This document shows positions 1 through 6,427 of a DNA stretch of 11,920 nucleotides, piece after piece. Origin of the DNA: an uncultured Planctomycetaceae bacterium (lineage in GTDB: Bacteria; Planctomycetota; Phycisphaerae; UBA1845; UTPLA1); the NCBI GenBank assembly GCA_938008425.1, contig CALLKH010000123.1:1-11920 (forward strand), in the 5' to 3' direction. How positions within the stretch are numbered: position 1 is the first letter of the stretch; each line of letters opens with the position of its first letter. Under the pieces are notes generated by a model. That model searched no databases. It saw only the letters and a list, made by a program, of their open reading frames with translations, and had not been told where the DNA came from. The position numbers and the translations under genes were made by a program.

Positions 1-2
1 AG

Positions 3-3000
3 ATTCTCAGCCCGATTCACCTTGATACGAACGTGCTGGAGTTCTACCTCGAAACGAACGGAACGCCCGGGCTCCAGACCGGCGGCGACCTGCTCATCAC
101 CTCGTTCGCCGGTGCACTCTCGCCCGACGGACACTTTGTCCAGGTCAGCTATGCAGCCAACCCGCCGGCATCCGACCAGTTCATCTATGCGGTCGTTGAT
201 GCATCGGGCGCCAACACCGAAAAGGATGAAAGCAACAACGTCTCGCGCGCCCGGAATCTGACACCCACCGATCTCGTCGCGATCTCGCTCGCGTACGACT
301 CGAACACCGAGGACGCGACGCTCAGTTACACGGTCAACGCGCCGATCGACGTGCCCGCGTATGACATTCAGTTCTATCTCGATCGCGACAACTCCGGCGT
401 GCTCGACATCGGCGACGCCCCGCCGGTCGCCACGCTCCCCGGCCAGGTCTCGCCCGGTTCCTACGCATTGACGCAGAGCTTCTCGGCCGACGTCCCCGCG
501 ACGAACCAGTTCCTCTTCGCGGCCATCGACCTCAACGCCGGCCCGGTCGGCGCCGTGTCCGAAACGGATGACTTCAACAACAATCTCGTTTCGACCACCA
601 ACTCGCTTGAGACTGACGTCGTCGCGGCACAACTGGCCGTTCATGTCGACACAGTCAACGACACGACGACCGCAAGCGTCGCCTACACGATCTACGGCCC
701 GCTGCCCGTCGCGCCGTTCAGCGCCAAGGTCGGCGTGGACCGCGACGGCGATGGCGTCATCGACGCCGCCGGCGACGTTCTCGCGGACATCCTTGTTTCC
801 AATCCCTCGGATCTCACGCCCGGCGTGCACACCATCAGCATTCCGGACTTCCGCGGGGCGCTCAACAGCCTCCCGGTCGGCATGAGACTCGCCAACGGTG
901 ATTACCTCACCGTCACGCTCGACCTCAACGTCGACGGCACCGATGCCGCCGCCGTCTCCGAATCGGATGAAACCGGCAACAACTGGGCTCGATGGGCGGC
1001 GAGCGTCGATCTGGTCGCCAACTCGCTCAACATCATCGTCGACCCCAGTTCGAACCAGACGAAGGCCCGCGTCGCCTTCGCCGTCAACAGCCCAGGCCGC
1101 GTCGAACCGTTCAACATCCTGATCGGCATCGATCGCGACAATGACGGCACGATCGACTCGGCCGGCGACGTCCTCACCACCATCGCCGCGCTGCCCGGAG
1201 ACATGCGACCCGGGCCGCAGTCGATCACGTCCGATGACTTCCGCGCGGCGCTCAATGCGGCCGTTCCCGCGTTGCAGCAGAACGACCGGCTCATCGCCAT
1301 GATCGACATGACGTTCGACCGGCTCCCCGCCAACAACGTCGTCGAAGTCGCCGAGACGGACAACAACTCGGCCTCCGAACGGCAGCGCGTGGATCTCGTC
1401 ATGGATTCGATCGCGGTTGTGGTCGACACCAACGCCGGCACCACCAGCGCCAACGTCGCCTACACCGTGAACAGCATCGGCTCCGTGAATGCGTTCAGCC
1501 TCAAGATCGGCGTCGATCGAAACATGGACAACAAGATCGACGATCCCGACGGCCTGCTCGCCGACATCGCCCTCTCAGGCTCCGACGTCACCCCGGGCGC
1601 CCACAGCATGACGGTCACCGGCCTGCGCGCCGCGCTCAACGGCCTGGCGACGCCGCTCAAAAACGGCGACGTCATCATGGCCACGCTCGACCTCTTGCTC
1701 GACGGCAACGACGCCGGCGCAGTCTCCGAGGAAACCGAGAAATCCAACAACCGCACCGGCCAGACCCAGACGGTCGACCTCGTCGCGAATCTCATCGCTG
1801 TGTCGTCCGACGACGCCGCGAACGAGACCCTCGCAACGCTCGCCTACACCATCAACAGCCCGGCCGATGCCGCCGCGTTTGACGTTCGCATCGGCGTGGA
1901 CCGCGATGGCGACGACGTCATCGACGGCGATCCGAGCGACCTGCTCACGATTCTCTCGCCGGCCGATCGTTCGCCCGGTTCGCACACCATCACCAGCGGA
2001 AACCTGCGGGCGGCGCTTAGGAACCTCGCGACGCGGCTTGCAAACGGCGATCGCATCGTTGCGACGATGGGCCTCCTTCCGGACGGAACGCCGGTCAACA
2101 ACGTCGGCGAATCCGAGGAACTCACCAACAACCGCGTCAGCCAGACGCAGCATGTCGATCTCATCGCCTCCGCGGTCGAGATCTACCAGCAGCCCGGATC
2201 CGGCGACAAGGTCGCCCGGGTCAACTACACCGTCAGCAGCATCGGCGCCGTGACGCCGTTCGTCGTCCGCATCGGCATCGATTCCGACGGCGATAAGATC
2301 CTAGATGCCGGTTCGCTCTTCGCGACGCTCGATCTGTCGGTTCTCGCCGATGAAAAGTCGCGGCCCGGCGATCGCCAGGTCGTGACCGGCGACATCACCG
2401 GCGTCCTGAATGCCCTGATGCTCCAGAACGGTGATCGAATCATCGCCACGCTCGACATCGCCGATGACGGCGCCGGCACACCGGAGAATCTCGTCGGCGA
2501 GTCGGAGGAAACGGCTAATAACGTGACGCGTTCGCCGCAGTCGGTCGATCTGGTCGCCATCTCACTTGCGTTCGACTCAAACATCAACGAAGCCACGCTC
2601 GCCTACGCCGTCAATAGCGTCGGCGGCGTTCCGCCCTATGAAATCCGTTTCTACCTCGACTCGGACAACAGCACGACGCTGAACGCCGGCGACCTGCTCG
2701 TTCACACCGCGCCCGGCGTAACCAATCCGGGTGAATACACCGCCACGGCGGACTTCAACGCCAGCATCCCCGGCACCTTCCAGTACATCTTCGCGGTGCT
2801 GGATGAAGTCGATGCCGTCGATGAAGTCAATGAAAACAACAACCAGGCCGGCACGAATAACACCGAGATCACCGATCTCGTGGTGAACTCGCTTACCGTC
2901 GTCTCGGACAATGATGCCAACGAAACGACCGCTTCGGTCGCCTACACCATCAACGCGCCGGATGTGGTCCCCTCGTTCGACATCCGCCTCGGCATCGATC

Positions 3001-4772
3001 GCAACGGCGATGACATCATCGATGACCCGGCCGACGTGCTCGCCATGGCGGCGGCGCCCGATCTCACCCCCGGCTCGCATACCGCCTTCTTCGGCAACCT
3101 GCGGCCGGCGCTCGAGGCGCTGGCGCTCAGGCTCAACCACGGCGATCGCATCATCGCCACCATCGATCTCAATCCCGACGGCACCCCGGTCAACGCGGTC
3201 GAGGAACTCGGCGGCGATGAGACCGGCAACAACGTCGCGGGCTACTCCGCCATCGTCGACATCGTCGCGACGGCCGTCGAGATCTTCCATCGGCCGGCCA
3301 CCAACGACACCGTCGCCCGCGTGAATTACATCGTGAACAGCCCGGGCACCGTGGCGCCGTTTGTCATCCGCGTCGGAATCGATTCGGACGGCGACAAGAT
3401 CCTCGATCCGGGTACGCTGCTCGCAACGATCGATCTCGCCACGCTCGGCGTCGGCAAGCTGCGACCCACCGACGACAAGCAGGTCGTCACCACCGGAGAC
3501 CTTCTGCCGGTGCTCAACGCACTGCCCGTCGCTCTCCAGAACGGTGATCGCATCATTGCGATCCTCGACCTCGCCGACGACGGACTCGGAACGCCTGAAA
3601 ACAACGTCATCGAGGAAAATGAAGAGCTCAACAACTTCGCCCGACAGCCGGTCACGGTCGATCTCGTCGCCCAGGCGATCTACGTCACCGCCGACAATGT
3701 CGCCGGCACGACGTCCGCCACGGTCGTTTACACTGTCAACAGCATCGGCAAGGCGCCGGAGTTCACGCTGCGAATCGGCATCGATCGGAACGGCGACAAC
3801 CTCATCGACGATCTCACCCCGGCCGATGTGCTCTTCAGCCAGTTGCTGACCGACGTGGCCGATCTCACGGTCGGCGAGCACGTCTTCCAGGTCGCCGATA
3901 TTCGACCGGCCCTCAACGCCCTCGACCCGCGCCTCCAGGACGGCGATCGCGTCATCGCGACGCTCGACCTGCTCCCGGCGCCCGTGGGCGGCGACGAAGG
4001 CGCCGTCAGTGAAACCGTCGAAGAGGGCAACAACGCGACTTCGACCGCCGGCACGCAGGATCAGATCATCGATCTCGTCGCCAACAGCGTGTCGGTCACG
4101 TCCACAGACATGCAGGTCGTCGGCCAGTACACCGTCACCGCGCCGGGCAACGTGCCGGACTTCCGCGTGTACATCGGCCGCGACAACGACAACGACGACA
4201 TCATCGACGATCTGCTGCTGGATCTGCCCGGCGAAGTCACGCCGGGGCAGCACTCGGTGAACGCCAGCGTCGCCGCCGAGCTGCGGGCCGCGGGCGTCAC
4301 CTCGGGTGAGCCGGTCAAGATTCTGCTCGTGGTCGATCCGACGAACACCGTGATCGAGCGGTATGAGACGAACAACGTCGCCTCTTCGACGGCTCCCTAC
4401 AGCGTCGATCTCCACTGCCGAAGCATCACCCACTCGTGTGCGGTGCTCGACGAGGCGTTTGACGTCACCGTGAAGTTCGACATTTCCACCAACCAGCCGA
4501 CGGAAGACTTCCGCGTCTGCCTCTACGCGTCTCGAACCGACGCGCAGTCGATCAACGCCGCCGATGTGCTGCTTGGCTGCGTCGATGTCACGCTGCCGGC
4601 AGACAAGGCCGTCGGTGTGCATACGGTCGTCTTCAACGGCGTCATTGTCTCCGCCGCCGACTTCGCGACGAACAACTTCTTCGTGAAGGCCAGGCTGGAT
4701 TCCGACAACGTCATCGAGGAAACCGCCGAGGCAAACAACGTCCTCGTGCGTACGAACGGCCCGCAGGGCCCG
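3..4772 (+). repeat. Tandem CARDB-like array (1 partial + 12 repeats) of three subtypes
   Basis: Complete repeats begin at the Asp codon of (V/T)D(L/V/I)V or its equivalent, at 270, 615, 1008, 1392, 1776, 2157, 2547, 2874, 3258, 3660, 4071 and 4407. Spacing is 327-411 nt (about 109-137 residues). Subtype A (partial repeat 0, repeats 1 and 7) has an FYLDxDNS-type loop and a QF(I/L)(F/Y)A(A/V)-like strand. Subtype B (2-5, 8, 10) has G(I/V)DR(D/N) loops and usually a version of NGDRIIATLDL. Subtype C (6, 9) has GIDSDGDKILD, a QVVT stretch and DDGxGTPEN. The order is A-A-B-B-B-B-C-A-B-C-B, followed by divergent repeats 11 and 12. The repeats have diverged enough to be old rather than recent expansions. 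Repeat 12 is unusual in carrying four cysteines, whereas none was seen in repeats 0-11. Boundaries were set by eye. Confidence 0.85.
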
Positions 4773-5354
4773 GACGAGGATGCCGACGGCGACGGCACGC
4801 CGGATTGCTTCGACGACTGCCCGAACGATCCGGCCAAGACCTCGCCGGGTGTCTGCGGCTGCGGCACGGCCGACACCGATTCGGATGCCGACGGCGTGGC
4901 CGACTGTCTCGACCAGTGCCCGCAGGATGCGGAGAAGATTCATGCGGGCGCCTGCGGCTGCGGCGAGTCCGAGGTGGACACCGATGCCGACGGCGTACCC
5001 GATTGCGTGGATCAGTGCCCGAACGATCCGGCGAAACTGGAACCGGGCATCTGCGGCTGCGGCGTGGCTGAGAATCTTGCCGACGCGGACAATGACAACA
5101 CGCCGGCATGCCTCGATCCGGATGACAACGATCCGGCCAATCCCGATCCGAACGCCGCGCCGCCGGCCGGTCAGCCGAATAACAATCAGAACGGCAACAC
5201 CGGCCCGCGCATCTCGGTGGTCCAGCTGATTCCGGGCCTGCCGGTCTGCGGCATCGAGCTCTGCGGCACGAACCTGTTCGCTCCGCTGATCGGATTCCTG
5301 ATCGGCATGAGCGGACTCCGGCGCGTCGTGCGACGACGGCAGCGGCGGAAGTAA
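3..5354 (+). CDS. Giant CARDB/thrombospondin-type-3 repeat surface protein (5' partial)
   Basis: The reading frame is open from base 3 to the TAA at 5352-5354, so the true start and any signal peptide lie upstream. The GTG at 33 is just an internal valine. About 1,783 residues are visible. One partial and twelve complete CARDB-like repeats come first. Typical repeats open with VDLVA, have a Y(T/V)VN strand and a G(I/V)DRDGDxxID loop, and close with a VxExxExxNN signature typical of CARDB (an Ig-like adhesion-related domain). Four Asp/Cys-rich thrombospondin-type-3 units (last one degenerate), a Pro/Asn linker, a 16-residue hydrophobic stretch and an Arg-rich tail follow. The many Asp-rich loops suggest calcium binding. 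Secretion or surface anchoring is inferred from the composition and tail. The ligand and role are unknown. No enzyme domain is visible, though one could lie upstream. No same-strand partner is present; a strong terminator follows 157 nt downstream. Coding status is very secure, CARDB assignment fairly secure, function open. Confidence 0.93.
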   Translation: MLSPIHLDTNVLEFYLETNGTPGLQTGGDLLITSFAGALSPDGHFVQVSYAANPPASDQFIYAVVDASGANTEKDESNNVSRARNLTPTDLVAISLAYDSNTEDATLSYTVNAPIDVPAYDIQFYLDRDNSGVLDIGDAPPVATLPGQVSPGSYALTQSFSADVPATNQFLFAAIDLNAGPVGAVSETDDFNNNLVSTTNSLETDVVAAQLAVHVDTVNDTTTASVAYTIYGPLPVAPFSAKVGVDRDGDGVIDAAGDVLADILVSNPSDLTPGVHTISIPDFRGALNSLPVGMRLANGDYLTVTLDLNVDGTDAAAVSESDETGNNWARWAASVDLVANSLNIIVDPSSNQTKARVAFAVNSPGRVEPFNILIGIDRDNDGTIDSAGDVLTTIAALPGDMRPGPQSITSDDFRAALNAAVPALQQNDRLIAMIDMTFDRLPANNVVEVAETDNNSASERQRVDLVMDSIAVVVDTNAGTTSANVAYTVNSIGSVNAFSLKIGVDRNMDNKIDDPDGLLADIALSGSDVTPGAHSMTVTGLRAALNGLATPLKNGDVIMATLDLLLDGNDAGAVSEETEKSNNRTGQTQTVDLVANLIAVSSDDAANETLATLAYTINSPADAAAFDVRIGVDRDGDDVIDGDPSDLLTILSPADRSPGSHTITSGNLRAALRNLATRLANGDRIVATMGLLPDGTPVNNVGESEELTNNRVSQTQHVDLIASAVEIYQQPGSGDKVARVNYTVSSIGAVTPFVVRIGIDSDGDKILDAGSLFATLDLSVLADEKSRPGDRQVVTGDITGVLNALMLQNGDRIIATLDIADDGAGTPENLVGESEETANNVTRSPQSVDLVAISLAFDSNINEATLAYAVNSVGGVPPYEIRFYLDSDNSTTLNAGDLLVHTAPGVTNPGEYTATADFNASIPGTFQYIFAVLDEVDAVDEVNENNNQAGTNNTEITDLVVNSLTVVSDNDANETTASVAYTINAPDVVPSFDIRLGIDRNGDDIIDDPADVLAMAAAPDLTPGSHTAFFGNLRPALEALALRLNHGDRIIATIDLNPDGTPVNAVEELGGDETGNNVAGYSAIVDIVATAVEIFHRPATNDTVARVNYIVNSPGTVAPFVIRVGIDSDGDKILDPGTLLATIDLATLGVGKLRPTDDKQVVTTGDLLPVLNALPVALQNGDRIIAILDLADDGLGTPENNVIEENEELNNFARQPVTVDLVAQAIYVTADNVAGTTSATVVYTVNSIGKAPEFTLRIGIDRNGDNLIDDLTPADVLFSQLLTDVADLTVGEHVFQVADIRPALNALDPRLQDGDRVIATLDLLPAPVGGDEGAVSETVEEGNNATSTAGTQDQIIDLVANSVSVTSTDMQVVGQYTVTAPGNVPDFRVYIGRDNDNDDIIDDLLLDLPGEVTPGQHSVNASVAAELRAAGVTSGEPVKILLVVDPTNTVIERYETNNVASSTAPYSVDLHCRSITHSCAVLDEAFDVTVKFDISTNQPTEDFRVCLYASRTDAQSINAADVLLGCVDVTLPADKAVGVHTVVFNGVIVSAADFATNNFFVKARLDSDNVIEETAEANNVLVRTNGPQGPDEDADGDGTPDCFDDCPNDPAKTSPGVCGCGTADTDSDADGVADCLDQCPQDAEKIHAGACGCGESEVDTDADGVPDCVDQCPNDPAKLEPGICGCGVAENLADADNDNTPACLDPDDNDPANPDPNAAPPAGQPNNNQNGNTGPRISVVQLIPGLPVCGIELCGTNLFAPLIGFLIGMSGLRRVVRRRQRRK
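4773..5153 (+). repeat. Thrombospondin-type-3-like Cys/Asp repeats (4 units, last degenerate)
   Basis: Four units start near 4773, 4872, 4977 and 5082, a 99-105 nt period (33-35 residues). The first three follow the pattern D-x-D-x-DG-x-x-DC-x-D-x-C, then PNDPAK or a close variant, then (V/A/I)CGCG, with four Cys each. The fourth keeps DADNDN and one Cys but lacks the CGCG part and grades into a Pro/Asp/Asn linker. Thrombospondin type-3 repeats are known to bind calcium through their Asp residues and are stabilised by disulfides. Here they probably form a rigid stalk between the CARDB array and the C-terminal tail. The CGCG-ended version is, from memory, frequent in planctomycete secreted proteins, which supports but does not prove the lineage. 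Confidence 0.85.
5241..5351 (+). other. C-terminal anchor/sorting-like tail with two Cys-Gly pairs
   Basis: The last 37 codons of the giant surface protein encode a tripartite tail. First come two Cys-Gly pairs separated by three residues (C codons at 5247 and 5262). Then comes a short hydrophobic segment of about 16 residues (5271-5318), then a strongly basic end with eight Arg/Lys in the last 11 residues. This layout (short motif, membrane span, Arg cluster) matches the general architecture of C-terminal sorting signals such as PEP-CTERM, GlyGly-CTERM and MYXO-CTERM. The motif itself is not the PEP motif or the LPxTG of sortase substrates. Processing or lipid attachment at the cysteines is inference only. 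It could also act simply as a membrane-retained tail. Confidence 0.6.
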
Positions 5355-5511
5355 GGCGGCGGGCGAATGCGGCGGTGGCGGCGCGATCCGACGCCGGCAC
5401 CTTCGCTGCGAACCGCGTCATGGCTCGCTGCGTCGTGACAACCCGCGTCAGACGACTCGCTCCGCATCGGGCCGAGTCCCGATGACGCAAAGTCGAGTTT
5501 GAATAAATGAC

Positions 5512-5546
5512 AACGCCCCGGCATCGAACCTCGATGCCGGGGCGTT
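5512..5546. terminator. Strong stem-loop terminator, probably shared by convergent units
   Basis: AACGCCCCGGCATCGA (5512-5527) pairs perfectly with TCGATGCCGGGGCGTT (5531-5546), giving a 16-bp stem and a 3-nt ACC loop. The + strand continues with TCTGTTCT and the - strand with GTCATTTATTC. Both are moderately T-rich but lack a long U run. It lies 157 nt beyond the + strand surface-protein gene and 425 nt beyond the last - strand gene of the nuo operon, with no terminator-like structure seen nearer to the latter. It may therefore act in both directions. The stem is certain; bidirectional function is inferred. Confidence 0.88.
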
Positions 5547-5971
5547 TCTGTTCTAGTATTTCCGAATTTCAAGACGCATGGCGAGCTTCAGAAACGAATC
5601 TGACGCGCAATCAAAGCGCGACTTACGACAGCAGCAATCAGAGCCGGGCTGTCTCAGCCCGGTGAAGATCTCTCGACGCCGCCTGGTTCACTGTGCGACG
5701 TCGCTTAGCCGCCGCCCGGCAGGGCGACGGTGACCGCGAGAACGGCGCTCCTCGCGCACAACCGTTGAACGAGAATCAGTCAATTGCACATCAGAAAACT
5801 CGCGGATTCGATACGTTCATCCCATCGAGCGCCAAATCACCGCCACCCTGCTCCTGCCGGAGCTGGACTAAACGAATGTGGCCGAAACATGAGTAAAAGT
5901 TGAATTGCCCGGCCTGAACGGCCTGAGCTGAACCTGAAGTGCAAAGACACCGAGATGTTGCACACGTCGGC
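5547..5971. other. Intergenic region between convergent genes, no supported gene
   Basis: These 425 nt lie between the terminator and the stop codon of the ferritin-like gene. Open frames here are short, and their translations are low-complexity, Arg/Ser/Cys-rich and without recognisable motifs, so none is called. Structures seen are the perfect palindrome at 5644-5662, a weaker 5-bp stem with a 4-nt loop at 5850-5863 and a short direct repeat CGGCCTGA at 5910-5917 and 5919-5926. No tRNA-like cloverleaf or clear promoter was recognised. Part of it probably forms the 3' untranslated region of the nuo transcript. Confidence 0.6.
5644..5662. repeat. Perfect GC-rich palindrome, possible REP-like element
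   Basis: CCGGGCTG (5644-5651) and CAGCCCGG (5655-5662) form a perfect 8-bp stem with a TCT loop. No T run follows on either strand, so it does not look like an ordinary intrinsic terminator. A short GC-rich palindrome in the gap between convergent genes is the usual setting for repetitive extragenic palindromes. With a single copy visible, membership of a dispersed family cannot be shown. It could also protect the 3' end of the nuo mRNA. Confidence 0.5.
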
Positions 5972-6409
5972 CTACCGCGTCTGAAGCGCCGGGTTCGCGT
6001 GCATCTTCTCAAGAATCGCGAAGTGCCTTCGATAATTATCGAGAATCGCGCCGATGAGCATGTCCGCATCCGGCACGCCCGTGGCGCCCGACGCCGACTC
6101 GTAAGTCGAGATCAGTTCGCGAAGATTCGCCATGATTGCGGGCATGAGGCTCGAGAGTTTCACGTAATGCACACCGCCCGAGTCCGTCGCAAACCGCCGC
6201 GGCGCGGGCGAACCGCGCAGCTTCAGAATCATCTGCACCAGGTCGCGCACATGGGCCTTCACGTCCTCGCCGATGCCCGCAATCCGGGCGCGATCCTCGG
6301 CCGACGACAGGCTGACATACGGATCGGCCTCCGCCAGACGCGGCACGAGGCTCTCATACTCCGCCAACAGCAGTCGATTCAGAATTTCAACGGCTCGTTC
6401 ATTCGCCAT
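5972..6409 (-). CDS. Conserved-looking hypothetical protein, possibly ferritin-like four-helix fold
   Basis: This 145-residue soluble protein starts at the ATG 6409-6407, only 18 nt after the nuoN stop, and ends with TAG. The upstream sequence has only a weak GAAAG-type ribosome binding site, so translation may depend on read-on from nuoN. I do not recognise the family with certainty. The sequence looks all-helical, with about four amphipathic segments near residues 4-26, 38-64, 84-106 and 114-137. Candidate metal ligands fall in these helices: Glu17/Glu19, Glu48 with His53, Glu98/Glu104, and His129 in a YRRH motif with Glu134. This resembles ferritin-like or rubrerythrin-type diiron bundles, but the canonical E-x-x-H pairs are not exact, so metal binding may be lost or the resemblance may be chance. 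Operon position suggests co-expression with complex I; a role in assembly or iron handling would be speculation. Confidence 0.78.
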   Translation of the reverse strand: MANERAVEILNRLLLAEYESLVPRLAEADPYVSLSSAEDRARIAGIGEDVKAHVRDLVQMILKLRGSPAPRRFATDSGGVHYVKLSSLMPAIMANLRELISTYESASGATGVPDADMLIGAILDNYRRHFAILEKMHANPALQTR

Positions 6410-6427
6410 GCGTTGCTTTCACGAACA

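Noticed and set aside
33..35. GTG at 33 as the start of the giant surface protein
   Set aside because: The same frame is open back to base 3 and its translation already reads as part of a CARDB repeat. The partial first repeat lacks its N-terminal half, so the gene clearly begins upstream.
2577..4943. Long open frame (788 codons) on the - strand opposite the CARDB protein
   Set aside because: It is exactly antisense to the repeat array. Its translation is low-complexity Arg/Asp/Val/Gly-rich text that mirrors the repeats. Long antisense frames are expected in GC-rich repetitive coding DNA with few stop complements.
5850..5863. GCTCC-TGCC-GGAGC stem as a terminator for the nuo operon
   Set aside because: It has only 5 bp and no T run on the - strand, too weak to call.
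5693..5896. 67-codon open frame on the + strand in the intergenic region
   Set aside because: Biased composition, no motif, no evident ribosome binding site and no neighbour relation. The frame is short enough to be expected by chance.
5791..6069. 92-codon open frame on the - strand overlapping the end of the ferritin-like gene
   Set aside because: It overlaps the better-supported 145-residue gene in another frame, and its Arg/Ser/Cys-rich translation looks like out-of-frame text.
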